This document shows positions 25,155-34,134 of a DNA stretch of 38,973 bases, in pieces. The stretch comes from JALOTE01 sp031422195 (GTDB lineage: Bacteria > Pseudomonadota > Alphaproteobacteria > Rhizobiales > Rhizobiaceae). The DNA lies in the NCBI GenBank assembly GCA_031422195.1, contig JANOPZ010000107.1, positions 1-38,973 of the forward strand, written 5' to 3'. Below the pieces are notes generated by a model. It made no database searches. It was given only the letters and a program-made list of their open reading frames with translations, and was not told the origin of the DNA. A program made the translations under genes and the position numbers. The number at the start of each line of letters is the position of its first letter. Position 1 is the stretch's first letter.

Positions 25155-25467
25155 GGCGGTGTCCTCAAAAGAGGGACAAAATTGCCCCTCAAGAAGAAAC
25201 GCGAAATCCGCCATTTGGTTCCGTTTCACTGGCGGAACGGTGAATACTGAAAAACCCGCGCCAAATCTAAATCATGATGAAATAACGTTATAAGGAGGCT
25301 CCAATCACCACTGACTTCAAACGCACTAGGCATAGTTGCAACATCTGCATAAATGTTGGGCTTCATTGAAATGGGCTATGCCCATGCTTTAAATACGTCA
25401 GTCTAAATAAGCGAAACACAATTATTCCTGTTCCTCACTTTCAGCCCACAGCCAAATTGAACCAAAG
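25155..25467. other. 313-bp spacer with promoter region of the Met-rich gene
   Basis: No gene is evident. A perfect palindrome, ATGGGC-TAT-GCCCAT (25371-25385), lies about 215 bases upstream of the Met-rich gene start and could be an operator or part of a terminator for the MFS gene. A ribosome-site-like TAAGGAGG at 25290 on the plus strand is followed by a short open frame without a usable start codon. Confidence 0.4.
25371..25385. promoter_or_regulatory. perfect ATGGGC-TAT-GCCCAT palindrome
   Basis: Arms of 6 bases are exact complements around TAT. It lies between the MFS stop and the Met-rich gene start, both on the minus strand. It lacks a following T-run, so an operator is more likely than a terminator. 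Confidence 0.35.
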
Positions 25468-26775
25468 TCATGCTGCGCGCGGCCAGCGGCGGTGTAGATC
25501 ATCAATCACAAGTGCATGTTTATGGGCTGCTCCAGTTTGGCTGAGATGCGGGTGGTCGGGTGCCAAATCTGGATGGATATGTGTCAAATCCTGTATGTCT
25601 TGCGCGGGCCAGATCACCAACACCGCAATAACGCCGAGCGCGCCAATAGTAGCCAGTATGAGCGCTGCCACGTTTATTCCGGCGTTTGCGCCGACCCAGC
25701 CCGCAAGCGGATAGGCTATAAGCCAGCAGGCGTGTGACAAGGCAAATTGTGCGGCAAAAACCGCGCCGCGGTCAGCCTCAGTCGCAGATCGGTTGATGAT
25801 CCGACCTATGGGCGTTTGTGTCAGGGAAAAACCAAAACCGATTACGGCCCATAGCGCTATCAACGAGCCAAGGCTGCTGATAAGCGACACCAGTGCCACG
25901 CCTGCAACCATGAATACTGCGCCACCAATCATAATCGGGCGGTCATTTAAACGTTGAAGAAAGCGTGGCAGTAAAATAGCCGCTAGAATTGATCCTGCAC
26001 CAAAACCTGCAAAAGCCAGCGCAACCGCCTGCTCATTGAGCTTGAGTTGTGATTGCACAATAACAACGGTGTTGACGTAAATCATCGCACCGGCCGCGGC
26101 GACAGCTGCTTCCATGACCATAAGTGCGCGCAGCCGCGGTGTCCGCACATAGATTCGTACACCCTTGGTGACATCAGCCCAAAACGGCCGTTCAGTGCTT
26201 TCAACACGGTCTGGCAATTTTGTTGTCATCACGAGGAAGGCTGAGGCTACAAAACCGGTGACCGTGCCCGCAAACAACACGGGGAAACTGACAAAAGAAA
26301 GCAAAACAGCGGCTATGATCGGCGAGGCCAATTGTTCTAAATCTTCGGCAAGTCGGAGCAGCGAAAGAGCATTCGTGTAATCGCCCTCATCTTTGATAAC
26401 ATCGGGAATGACGGCTTGGAACGCCGGCGTAAATCCGGCCGAGGCCGCCTGCAGGAAAAATATTAACACATACACCTGCCAAATTTGATCAACGAATGGC
26501 AGGCAGGCAATGACGCCAGCACGTATGAGATCCAGCACAACTAAAAATGCTTTGCGTGGCAGACGCTCGGCAATTGCCGCGGCAATAGGAGCCAGCGTCA
26601 CATAGGCGATCATCTTGATTGATAAAGCAGTTCCAAGAATTGCTCCGGCATTTTCACCGGCAAGTTGCCAAGCCAGCAAACCGAGTGCCACAGTGGCAAG
26701 ACCTGTGCCCAGCAACGCAACGAGTTGCGCTGCAAAGAGTATGCGGAAGGACGGATTTTTAAGAGCGGCCAACAT
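25468..26775 (-). CDS. MFS exporter with histidine-rich C-terminal tail (NreB-like)
   Basis: A 435-residue inner-membrane transporter of the major facilitator superfamily with about 12 hydrophobic segments. Its beginning, NPSFRILFAAQLVALLGTGL, and the loop PRKAFLVVLDLIRAGVI are typical of the drug/metal exporter branch that includes NreB. The tail after the last membrane segment contains several His (THIHPDLAPDHPHLSQTG, then HKHALVIDDLHRR), a feature linked to nickel exporters. The start is ATG 26775 because CAGGAG lies just upstream; the longer frame lacks this. It is the second gene after the CsoR/RcnR-type regulator, 127 bases away on the same strand, so metal efflux controlled by that repressor is likely. 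Nickel or copper cannot be decided from sequence. Confidence 0.85.
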   Translation of the reverse strand: MLAALKNPSFRILFAAQLVALLGTGLATVALGLLAWQLAGENAGAILGTALSIKMIAYVTLAPIAAAIAERLPRKAFLVVLDLIRAGVIACLPFVDQIWQVYVLIFFLQAASAGFTPAFQAVIPDVIKDEGDYTNALSLLRLAEDLEQLASPIIAAVLLSFVSFPVLFAGTVTGFVASAFLVMTTKLPDRVESTERPFWADVTKGVRIYVRTPRLRALMVMEAAVAAAGAMIYVNTVVIVQSQLKLNEQAVALAFAGFGAGSILAAILLPRFLQRLNDRPIMIGGAVFMVAGVALVSLISSLGSLIALWAVIGFGFSLTQTPIGRIINRSATEADRGAVFAAQFALSHACWLIAYPLAGWVGANAGINVAALILATIGALGVIAVLVIWPAQDIQDLTHIHPDLAPDHPHLSQTGAAHKHALVIDDLHRRWPRAA

Positions 26776-26902
26776 AGTTGATCTCCTGCGCAAACTCTCG
26801 CCAGCCTTACTTGATATACTACGCTGCAAAGCTAACCCAAAGTATGACCCGAACGCACAAACCGCATAGAACAGTGCCGCAAGCCTGATGATTGCGCTAA
26901 AG

Positions 26903-27181
26903 TCAAAGATACTTGGTTATATCGCGAAACGCGTCGATGGCTGATTTTTGCGCATCCGGCAGGTCGCCAACAACATCATTCAGGCAATGATCAAGATGAT
27001 CGCGGATAAGCCTTTTCTTGGCTTCAGCAACCGCTTTTTCAACGGCATAAAGCTGCTGTGCAACATCGAGACAATCGCGCCCGTCTTCAATCATGGCAAT
27101 CACGCTTTGCAAATGTCCGTTTGCACGTTTGAGGCGCTTCACAATATCAGGGTGGCTGGCGTGGCGGTGCGGGTTTTCCAT
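26903..27181 (-). CDS. CsoR/RcnR-family metal-sensing repressor
   Basis: A 92-residue all-helical DNA-binding protein that releases DNA when it binds metal. Helix 1 holds IVKRLKRANGHLQSVIAMI, the family signature. The metal ligands line up as Cys37, His62 and Cys66, the Cys-His-Cys pattern of CsoR (Cu(I)); RcnR would have His at the last place. The N-terminus also has His5, His7 and His10, as in nickel sensors such as InrS, so nickel remains possible. I chose ATG 27181. A G-tract palindrome matching operators of this family lies 9 bases upstream, pointing to autoregulation and control of the divergent hupE-like gene. Confidence 0.92.
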   Translation of the reverse strand: MENPHRHASHPDIVKRLKRANGHLQSVIAMIEDGRDCLDVAQQLYAVEKAVAEAKKRLIRDHLDHCLNDVVGDLPDAQKSAIDAFRDITKYL

Positions 27182-27190
27182 TTGCTCTTG

Positions 27191-27211
27191 ATATCCCCCT
27201 AGGGAGGATAT
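27191..27211. promoter_or_regulatory. CsoR/RcnR-type operator between divergent metal operons
   Basis: The 21-base sequence ATATCCCCCTAGGGAGGATAT equals its reverse complement at 19 of 21 positions. It has the AT-flanked G/C-tract form of CsoR and RcnR operators. It sits between the regulator start (27181, minus) and the HupE-like start (27275, plus), so a single site can repress both directions. Confidence 0.75.
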
Positions 27212-27274
27212 AGTCAAGCGCTACCAAGATTCGAAACCCATTCGGATTTGCGCCCGACCTCACCGGAGTTTTTG

Positions 27275-27976
27275 ATGCCTCGCGACCACTTCCGCGATTT
27301 TTTATTGGCCCTTGCAGCGATTTTTTTGATCGAGGTTCCCGCTTTTGCCCATGCTGTTGCGGAAGGGGACAAGGGGTACATTCAGGAAATCACTGGCGTT
27401 CACTTTGCATCATTCATGTATCTTGGCGCAAAACACATGATTACCGGTTATGATCATTTGCTGTTTTTGGCCGGGGTTATCTTTTTTCTTTACCGCCTGA
27501 AAGACATCAGCATTTATGTCACGCTGTTCGCCATCGGCCACTCTTTGACGATGATTGCTGGCGTCTATTTTGATATTTCAATTTCCAGCTACATTATTGA
27601 TGCGATCATCGGTTTTTCTGTCGTCTATAAGGCGCTCGACAATATGGGGGCGTACCAGCGCTGGTTTGGCTTTCAACCCAATACCAAAGCCGCCACGCTG
27701 CTTTTCGGCCTTTTGCACGGCTTCGGCTTGGCCACAAAGGTGCAGGAATACGAGATTGCGAGCGACGGCTTACTGACAAATTTAATTGCCTTCAATATCG
27801 GAGTTGAGATCGGGCAACTGCTGGCGCTCGCCGCGATTTTGATTGTCGTGAGCTATTGGAGGCGTTCGGGCAGTTTTTGGAAACACGCCTATGCCGCAAA
27901 TGTCGCCATGATGGCCGCCGGGTTTTTGCTGATGGGCTATCACATCAGCGGAATGATTATCACCTCTGCTGCTTGA
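27275..27976 (+). CDS. HupE/UreJ-family membrane protein
   Basis: A 233-residue inner-membrane protein with an N-terminal signal-like segment and about six further hydrophobic helices. The family motif region is MITGYDHLLFLAGVIFFLYR followed by the conserved histidine segment FAIGHSLTMIAG and the later GLLHGFGLA. HupE/UreJ relatives have been linked to nickel or cobalt movement. The His and Asp in the YDHLLF block could bind metal. I preferred ATG 27275 because GGAG lies 8 bases upstream; an upstream TTG has no such site. It shares the promoter region and operator with the divergent repressor and is followed 21 bases later by the anchor protein. Confidence 0.88.
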   Translation: MPRDHFRDFLLALAAIFLIEVPAFAHAVAEGDKGYIQEITGVHFASFMYLGAKHMITGYDHLLFLAGVIFFLYRLKDISIYVTLFAIGHSLTMIAGVYFDISISSYIIDAIIGFSVVYKALDNMGAYQRWFGFQPNTKAATLLFGLLHGFGLATKVQEYEIASDGLLTNLIAFNIGVEIGQLLALAAILIVVSYWRRSGSFWKHAYAANVAMMAAGFLLMGYHISGMIITSAA

Positions 27977-27997
27977 AAACATATAAACTAAAACTGA

Positions 27998-28675
27998 ATG
28001 GAAAAGCCGATGTACAATTCTGATATCCCGTCCCGCACTGAACTCCCAAGCAGTGCGCAATTGCTGAAATCCACCATCATCGCTTTTGTCACCGCAGTTA
28101 TTTTGCTGTTCACGGTCGTTCTGCCGTCTGAATATGCTTACGACCCGACAGGCATAGGCCGGTTCTTGAAGCTGACCGACATGGGCGAGATCAAACAGCA
28201 ATTGGCCGAGGAAGCCGAAGCCGACCGCTTGAAAGATGCTGGCGTCGCACCTGCCACACCGCAGCAAGGCTCGTCATTGCGCATGATTTTTGACGAATTG
28301 ATCGGCGTGCGTTCTGCCTACGCGGAAGACATCATGTTGGCGCGAGCCGCTGTTGAGCGCACCGACGAAACAATCATCACGCTCAACCCGTCCGAAGGCA
28401 CCGAATACAAAATCACGTTGAAAGCGGGTGACATTGTGAAGTTTTCATGGGCCGTCGAAAATGGCGTTGTGAACTATGACATGCATGGCACCAACGCCGA
28501 TGGCTCCGGCGAAGAAAGCTACAAAAAAGATCGCGGCGTTGCTGCCGACGAAGGCGAACTAACTGCCGCTTACGATGGCTCGCATGGCTGGTTTTTCCGC
28601 AACCGCGGCAAAGAGCCGGTGACCATCAGGCTGACGACAACCGGTAATTATGCCGAAATCAAAAAGGTAATGTGA
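27998..28675 (+). CDS. transmembrane anchor protein of metal cluster
   Basis: A 225-residue protein with one membrane segment near residues 24-44 (LLKSTIIAFVTAVILLFTVV), short cytoplasmic N-terminus and a large periplasmic part. The C-terminal domain contains GDIVKFSWAVENGVVNYDMH and SHGWFFRNRG, matching proteins routinely labelled 'transmembrane anchor protein', usually next to HupE/UreJ and RND metal-efflux genes. The function is not established. The Asp-Met-His and Ser-His-Gly-Trp features could be metal-facing, but that is a guess. It starts at ATG 27998, with 28010 also possible. It is co-directional with the HupE-like gene and ends before a shared hairpin terminator. Confidence 0.8.
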   Translation: MEKPMYNSDIPSRTELPSSAQLLKSTIIAFVTAVILLFTVVLPSEYAYDPTGIGRFLKLTDMGEIKQQLAEEAEADRLKDAGVAPATPQQGSSLRMIFDELIGVRSAYAEDIMLARAAVERTDETIITLNPSEGTEYKITLKAGDIVKFSWAVENGVVNYDMHGTNADGSGEESYKKDRGVAADEGELTAAYDGSHGWFFRNRGKEPVTIRLTTTGNYAEIKKVM

Positions 28676-28704
28676 GGGTTCTGGCCCCGGTTCGAATGAC
28701 AAAA

Positions 28705-28738
28705 TTACGGCAGTTAAGTTGCATCCTTAAAGCCGTAA
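28705..28738. terminator. shared terminator between convergent metal operons
   Basis: TTACGGC (28705-28711) and GCCGTAA (28732-28738) are exact complements and the stem extends with TTAAG/CTTAA after a small bulge. On the minus strand it is followed at once by TTTTG, making a good terminator for the RND operon. On the plus strand the T-run comes later, after the anchor gene. It lies between the two convergent stops (28675 and 28775). Confidence 0.65.
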
Positions 28739-28774
28739 CTTCGCCAGTCAGTATGTCTTTTTGAGCGTCATGTT

Positions 28775-29140
28775 TCAGTATTTGGCCTGCACCGTTTTCC
28801 CGTCCGCGCCGGTAATTTGCACTGCACCTTTTACCCCTTGGGGAACTGCAACGCCGGTTTCAGCAGATAGAACACCGGGTTCTTTGGGCGCGAGCACAAC
28901 ACGCACCGGTTTGCCGTCGATGAGCAATATAGCGGTACCCTTCATAGTCGAGGTGTCGATCGCGCTATCATCATCCATGGTGATGTAAACGTTGACAGCC
29001 GTTCCGGCCGGAACCAGTTCAACGCGGAAAGGGGCAGCATCAACACGCATACCGCCATTGGGGCCAATACCTGACTCGTGCGCGGTGGCTGGCGCAGCCA
29101 GCATGAATGAGAGAAGTGCGGCTTTGAGAAATGCTTTCAT
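28775..29140 (-). CDS. small exported protein at the end of the RND operon
   Basis: A 121-residue protein with a signal peptide (MKAFLKAALLSFMLAAPATA) and a beta-rich mature domain. It shows GPNGGMRVDAAPFRVELVPA and DGKPVRVVLAPKEPGVL, similar to small periplasmic domains found beside heavy-metal RND pumps. The GMRVD and HESG motifs near the mature start provide few metal ligands, so it may be structural or a substrate handler. It lies 38 bases after the RND pump gene on the same strand and is followed by the shared terminator. No named family is certain. Confidence 0.75.
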   Translation of the reverse strand: MKAFLKAALLSFMLAAPATAHESGIGPNGGMRVDAAPFRVELVPAGTAVNVYITMDDDSAIDTSTMKGTAILLIDGKPVRVVLAPKEPGVLSAETGVAVPQGVKGAVQITGADGKTVQAKY

Positions 29141-29178
29141 TTGGGTGTTCCTTTTTTTGAAAAATCAGATTTTGAATG

Positions 29179-32100
29179 TCAGAAGGTTTGAAGTTCAGCA
29201 CCTGCTGGTGCGTCTGGTGCCGTTCTGGCCGCGCGTGCGGTCTCAACAAGGCGTTCGAGGGATTTTCGGCCATAACGCAGGAATAAAACCGGCGTTAAAA
29301 ACGTGTCGAGCAGTGTGGAAGAAATCAACCCGCCAAAGATTGTCACTGCTACCGGGTTAAGGATTTCCTTGCCCGGTGCTGTCGGGTCAATCATCAGCGG
29401 AATGAGCGCCACGCCCGCAGAAAGCGCGGTCATCAAAACCGGTGTCAGTCGTTCCAATGAACCGCGAACAATCAGTTCCGGCCCAAATTCCATGCCCTCA
29501 TGCAATGCGAGGTTGATGTAATGGCTGATTTTCAGAATGCCGTTTCGCGCTGCAATACCGGTCAAAGTGATGAAGCCAATCATCGATGCAACCGACAGCG
29601 GCTGTCCTGCAATCCACAAAGCTGCAACCGAGCCGATCAAGGCCAGCGGGACCGAACCCATGATGATCAGCGCGCAAACGGTAGATTTATAGCGGCTGAA
29701 CAAAATTGAAAACACCAGTGCGAGCGAGACGAGAGACAGCAGCCCAATCGTGCGGCTCGCCTCCTCTTGCGCTTGAAACGTGCCTTCCAATGTGGCGGTA
29801 TAACCTTCGGGCAAATTGGCGGCAGCAATCACAGCGCGGATTTCAGCAACCACTGCGGCGGTATCAACTTTGCCGTCGGTATTGCCGAGCACGATGATGC
29901 GGCGGCTGCCGTTCTCACGCAAAATCTGGTTTGGCCCGTCGGTTTCCTTGACTTCGGCGAGTTGGCGAACCGGAACCCAGCCTGATGGCGTTTCGATCAA
30001 CAAATCGCCTAGAGCTTGCGTTGTGCGGTTCTCGTCCGCCAGCCGCATCACCACATCAAAATTACGGGTACCATCCACCAGTTTGGAGACGACACGGCCA
30101 TTGGACAGCCGCTCCAAGGCTTCGGTGATGGCGGCGGGCTGGATGCCGTAGAGCGCGGCGCGATCATAATCGACGCGGATTTCCAACTGCGGAATGCGTA
30201 CCTGCTTTTCAACCTGCAAATCGACCAGTCCAGGAATGGCCGCGATACGCCCGCGTAAATCTTCGGCAACGCTACGCAAGACATCCAAGTCTGAGCCGTA
30301 AATTTTGAGCGCCAATTGCGCGCGCACGCCTGACAGCATGTGGTCTAGCCTATGCGAGATGGGTTGGCCGACATTGACGGCGACCGGCAAAATTGAAAGG
30401 CGCGCACGGATGTCCGCCACAACTTCGGTTTTGGGACGGCCCGATCTATCAAGATCAACCTCAATTTCTGACGAGTGCACGCCCTCTGCATGTTCATCAA
30501 GTTCCGCGCGCCCGGTGCGCCGCCCGACTGCAGTCACTTCTGGCACTTCAAGGATCAGTTTTTCAGCAATCAACCCGACACGGTGAGACTCGCCCAAAGA
30601 AATGCCGGGGTTAAACAGCATTGAGATGGTAAACGTGCCTTCGTTAAACGGAGGCAGAAATGCCCGGGGCAAAGTGGTGGCCGACCACGCAGCAATAACC
30701 ACTCCGATTGCAGCCAAAGCCATTAGTGACTTTTGCCACCGGAACACCACAGCCAAGGCAGCGCGGTTGCCGCGTTTGAGCGTGCGCACCAACCATCCCT
30801 CGTGTTCATCGAGGCGCTTCATGCTTGGCAACAGGTAATAAGCCATCACGGGTGTCAGCGTGATCGACACCAACAGGCTGACGAGAATTGAGATGATGTA
30901 GGCTTGGCCGAGCGGCGCAAACAAACGCCCCTCAATACCGGACAATGCAAACAAGGGCACAAACACCAAAACAATAATCATTGTGGCATAAACAATGCCT
31001 GAGCGCACTTCCTGTGAGGCGGACACCACCACATCAAACACCGAACGCGGATTGCCCGCCTCGCGGTTTTCTCTGAGCCGCCGGAAAATGTTTTCAACAT
31101 CCACCACGGCATCGTCGACCAGTTCGCCAATCGCAATCGCCAGTCCGCCCAAGGTCATTGTATTGATCGACAGCCCAAGCATCTTGAACACAATCGCGGT
31201 GACCAAAATGGAAACCGGAATTGCCGTCAGTGAAATCAGCGTTGTGCGCACATTGAGCAGAAATGCAAACAGAACGATGGCTACCACCACCACTGCCTCC
31301 AGCAAAACGGTCTGCACGTTTTTGACGGATGTCTCGATGAAATCAGCTTGCCGGAACAGCACCTGATCAGCACGCATTCCATCCGGCAGTGATGCCGTGA
31401 TTTCTGCCAGCGTCGCTTCAACGTCGCGCGTTAGCTTAACCGTATCGACATCAGGTTGCTTTTCGACCGAAACGATAACCGCCGGTTTGCCCATATAACC
31501 GGCTTCACCCCGTTTGAGCCGCGCACCAAAACCAACGTCCGCGACTTGATCCAAGAGTATCGAAGTCTGGCCGTCGCTTTTGACAACGACTTTGCGCAAA
31601 TCATCCAAGCTCAGCGTGTTGCCGATATTCCGGATCAAAAACTCACGGGCATATTGGTCGGTAAAGCCGCCGCCGGTGTTTGCACCAAAAGCGGTTATTG
31701 CGCTTTCAACTTCGGCCAAAGTTACACCCAGTGCGCGCAAGGCCGCATTATTGGGCGCCACGCGAAACTGCCGCACTTCGCCGCCGATTGGGATCACTTG
31801 GGCAACGCCGGGAATTGTCAGCAAACGCGGGCGCACCACAAAGTCTGCTGTTTCGCGCAGTTGCATCGGCGAAATATTGTCCGGTGCAGTCATGGCAACG
31901 AGCATGATCTGCCCCATGATGGAACTGATCGGCCCCATTGTTGGCGTTATGCCCTGAGGCAATTGCGGTGCAACCAGTGTTAAACGCTCAGCAATTTGCT
32001 GGCGGTTGCGGTAAATATCCGTGCCCCAATCAAACTCTACATAGATGATGGACAAGCCCACACCAGACACAGAACGCACGCGGTCAACACCCGGAATACC

Positions 32101-32322
32101 GTTCATCTGCGTTTCAATCGGATAGCTGACCCGCAGCTCGACCTCTGGCGGGGCAAGCCCCTCAGCTTCGGTCAAAATGGTCACGGTCGGGCGGTTCAAA
32201 TCGGGAAACACATCAACCGGAAGGCGCATGGCGGTAAATGCGCCATAGGCCATTAAAACCGCTGAGATAACCAGAACCAGAACGCGGTTGCGCAAGGATT
32301 GCGTGACGAGAAATGTAAACAT
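29179..32322 (-). CDS. heavy-metal efflux RND pump (CusA/CzcA family)
   Basis: A 1047-residue inner-membrane proton/metal antiporter of the HME-RND family, which exports metal from periplasm or cytoplasm through a tripartite complex. Diagnostic features are the N-terminal RLPVDVFPDLNRPTVTILTE, the first periplasmic repeat with ELRVSYPIETQMNGIPGV, and the membrane-4 relay region GELVDDAVVDVENIFRRLRE, in which the acidic residues carry protons. Twelve membrane segments and two large loops are expected, and the length is normal. The relay motif belongs to a divergent subgroup compared with CzcA (DFGLIVDGAV), so the metal cannot be read off. It follows the adaptor by 12 bases. No outer-membrane channel gene is in the window. 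Confidence 0.93.
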   Translation of the reverse strand: MFTFLVTQSLRNRVLVLVISAVLMAYGAFTAMRLPVDVFPDLNRPTVTILTEAEGLAPPEVELRVSYPIETQMNGIPGVDRVRSVSGVGLSIIYVEFDWGTDIYRNRQQIAERLTLVAPQLPQGITPTMGPISSIMGQIMLVAMTAPDNISPMQLRETADFVVRPRLLTIPGVAQVIPIGGEVRQFRVAPNNAALRALGVTLAEVESAITAFGANTGGGFTDQYAREFLIRNIGNTLSLDDLRKVVVKSDGQTSILLDQVADVGFGARLKRGEAGYMGKPAVIVSVEKQPDVDTVKLTRDVEATLAEITASLPDGMRADQVLFRQADFIETSVKNVQTVLLEAVVVVAIVLFAFLLNVRTTLISLTAIPVSILVTAIVFKMLGLSINTMTLGGLAIAIGELVDDAVVDVENIFRRLRENREAGNPRSVFDVVVSASQEVRSGIVYATMIIVLVFVPLFALSGIEGRLFAPLGQAYIISILVSLLVSITLTPVMAYYLLPSMKRLDEHEGWLVRTLKRGNRAALAVVFRWQKSLMALAAIGVVIAAWSATTLPRAFLPPFNEGTFTISMLFNPGISLGESHRVGLIAEKLILEVPEVTAVGRRTGRAELDEHAEGVHSSEIEVDLDRSGRPKTEVVADIRARLSILPVAVNVGQPISHRLDHMLSGVRAQLALKIYGSDLDVLRSVAEDLRGRIAAIPGLVDLQVEKQVRIPQLEIRVDYDRAALYGIQPAAITEALERLSNGRVVSKLVDGTRNFDVVMRLADENRTTQALGDLLIETPSGWVPVRQLAEVKETDGPNQILRENGSRRIIVLGNTDGKVDTAAVVAEIRAVIAAANLPEGYTATLEGTFQAQEEASRTIGLLSLVSLALVFSILFSRYKSTVCALIIMGSVPLALIGSVAALWIAGQPLSVASMIGFITLTGIAARNGILKISHYINLALHEGMEFGPELIVRGSLERLTPVLMTALSAGVALIPLMIDPTAPGKEILNPVAVTIFGGLISSTLLDTFLTPVLFLRYGRKSLERLVETARAARTAPDAPAGAELQTF

Positions 32323-32334
32323 TTTGGCTCCCCC

Positions 32335-34014
32335 TTAACGCAACTGATTGAGAAGTTCGGCGCCTTGGGTGACCAAACGGTCTCCCGCAGCAATACCCGC
32401 CACGATGATGACATTCTCGCCATCCAATGCCTCAATCCGCACCGCGCGGGGTTCGAAAAGCTCCGGGGCGTTATGAACAAAGACAATATCTTCGCCGTTA
32501 GCGCCCCGGATAACCGCCTTTCGGGGGGCGGCTATGCCGCGCGTGATGGATTCGGTTTGCGCCACTACGATTACACGTTCACCGATACGCAAACGGCCTG
32601 AAGTATCTTCGATTTTGAAATGCACCGGTTGCGCTTGGCCGTCTTCGGCGAGGCCCGCGCCTGCAAAACTTAACTTCACTGCCTTGCCGTTGATGTCATT
32701 GGTTGAGGCATTGCCGGAGACCGGCACGCCGTTAAATGACAGCGCCTCAATCCAAATTCGCGCGGGATCGATAATATGAAAAATCTCAGTATTGGTTGCA
32801 GCAATGAGGCCGGGGCGGGCCTCAGCTTTCGACAGCACGCCGGACACTGGCGCGATCAGCTGTTCGGCTTCCATCCGCACCGCGTCCAGCGAACCGCGGC
32901 TTTCAACCAATCCCGTCAATTTTAGCTCTGCTTCTTCAAGCTGCGTCCGCGACAGACTGCCGGATTTGGCCAATGTGCGAAAACGTTCAACCTGCCGTTG
33001 TGATAGAGCAATCTGCTGATCGATATTGGTTTTTGACAACCGGATCGAGGATTGGTCAGCAGCAGCAATTTTGGGTTCAACCAGAGCCATCAACTGGCCT
33101 GCCTTAACGGTTGAACCAACATTTGGAAAACCGCCCGGCGGTTGCAAAAGTCGCCCGCCAATGGCCGTTTGCACAAACCCGCTGGCATTGGGATCAGGGA
33201 TAACACGGCCCGGCAATTCAACACTGCGGCGGTGCTCAGCCTCGACGGTTTGAATTGTCAGAATAGCCAGAATGCGCTGTGTTGATTTTGGTGCAAACAC
33301 CCGCCCGTCCGGCATACGCTGGGCAATATCGCGAACAATCGTGCCTTGCGCTCCAGCAGCCACAGTTTCGGCAAACGCTACGGAAGAACCGATGACGGCC
33401 ACAAGCAAGGTAGCCATAATGCTGGCGGCCAATACACGGCGACGCATCAGCGCCATGATGGCTGCACCGCCCAGAAACCCAAGGCCACCCATTGTCATCA
33501 AGGCCGGGTCAAACTGTTTCAGGCGGTCGGGTATGGTAGTTGCCACCACATTACGCACCTTATGCGCCAACGCAAAACCAGCTAATCCACCGGGTGCTTT
33601 TGCCGCTGGTGCTGCAAAGACCTTGGGAACACTGAGTGTAGCAGTTAAAAAGTCGATATCGGTTCCTGCTGTCACGGTGAAAAGAAGTTCATAATCACCG
33701 GGCGTCGCCGCCCATGGCGCATCGATACGGTAAATGTCTCCCTCTGCTACCGCGTCCACGGGCCCTGCGGGTGTTTCAACGGTGATTGCAGCACCACTGA
33801 TTGGTTGATTGGTCGCATACGCGTCGAGGTAAATAGACAGCGCACTGCCGTTTGAAACTGCAACCAATTCAAACAATTGCGAGGCCGCGAAGGCACGGGG
33901 CGCAGTTTGCACAGTAATGGCGGTGGCCTTGCCGCTGTGATCTTCACCGGCATGGGACCAAGCGTTTGTAACAGATAGGATGGCAAACAATAATGCCGCA
34001 ACAATTCGATTCAT
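32335..34014 (-). CDS. RND periplasmic adaptor fused to an N-terminal metal-linked domain
   Basis: At 559 residues this is much longer than the usual adaptor of about 350-400. The first ~150 residues follow a signal peptide and contain SHAGEDHSG and ETPAGPVDAVAEGDIYRIDA, a beta-rich domain of FixH/YtkA-like character. Two hydrophobic segments follow at about residues 165-215. The rest is a standard membrane-fusion protein: lipoyl-like halves around GGRLLQPPGG and LIAPVSGVLSKAEARPGL, separated by an alpha-helical hairpin (SQRQVERFRTLAKSGSLSRT), then beta-barrel and proximal domains. The adaptor would link the RND pump to an outer-membrane channel. The fusion is unusual and may deliver metal directly. 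It is co-transcribed with the pump. Confidence 0.85.
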   Translation of the reverse strand: MNRIVAALLFAILSVTNAWSHAGEDHSGKATAITVQTAPRAFAASQLFELVAVSNGSALSIYLDAYATNQPISGAAITVETPAGPVDAVAEGDIYRIDAPWAATPGDYELLFTVTAGTDIDFLTATLSVPKVFAAPAAKAPGGLAGFALAHKVRNVVATTIPDRLKQFDPALMTMGGLGFLGGAAIMALMRRRVLAASIMATLLVAVIGSSVAFAETVAAGAQGTIVRDIAQRMPDGRVFAPKSTQRILAILTIQTVEAEHRRSVELPGRVIPDPNASGFVQTAIGGRLLQPPGGFPNVGSTVKAGQLMALVEPKIAAADQSSIRLSKTNIDQQIALSQRQVERFRTLAKSGSLSRTQLEEAELKLTGLVESRGSLDAVRMEAEQLIAPVSGVLSKAEARPGLIAATNTEIFHIIDPARIWIEALSFNGVPVSGNASTNDINGKAVKLSFAGAGLAEDGQAQPVHFKIEDTSGRLRIGERVIVVAQTESITRGIAAPRKAVIRGANGEDIVFVHNAPELFEPRAVRIEALDGENVIIVAGIAAGDRLVTQGAELLNQLR

Positions 34015-34134
34015 GATGATTTCCTAAGGGGTCTCTTCCGGGCCGCAAAAGCAAAAAGGAAGATGAAATGATCTGTGCAGCGCTCTTGGCACTGGGCATA
34101 ACGGAGCAGACCGCCAATGGCGGCCGCGGAAAAA

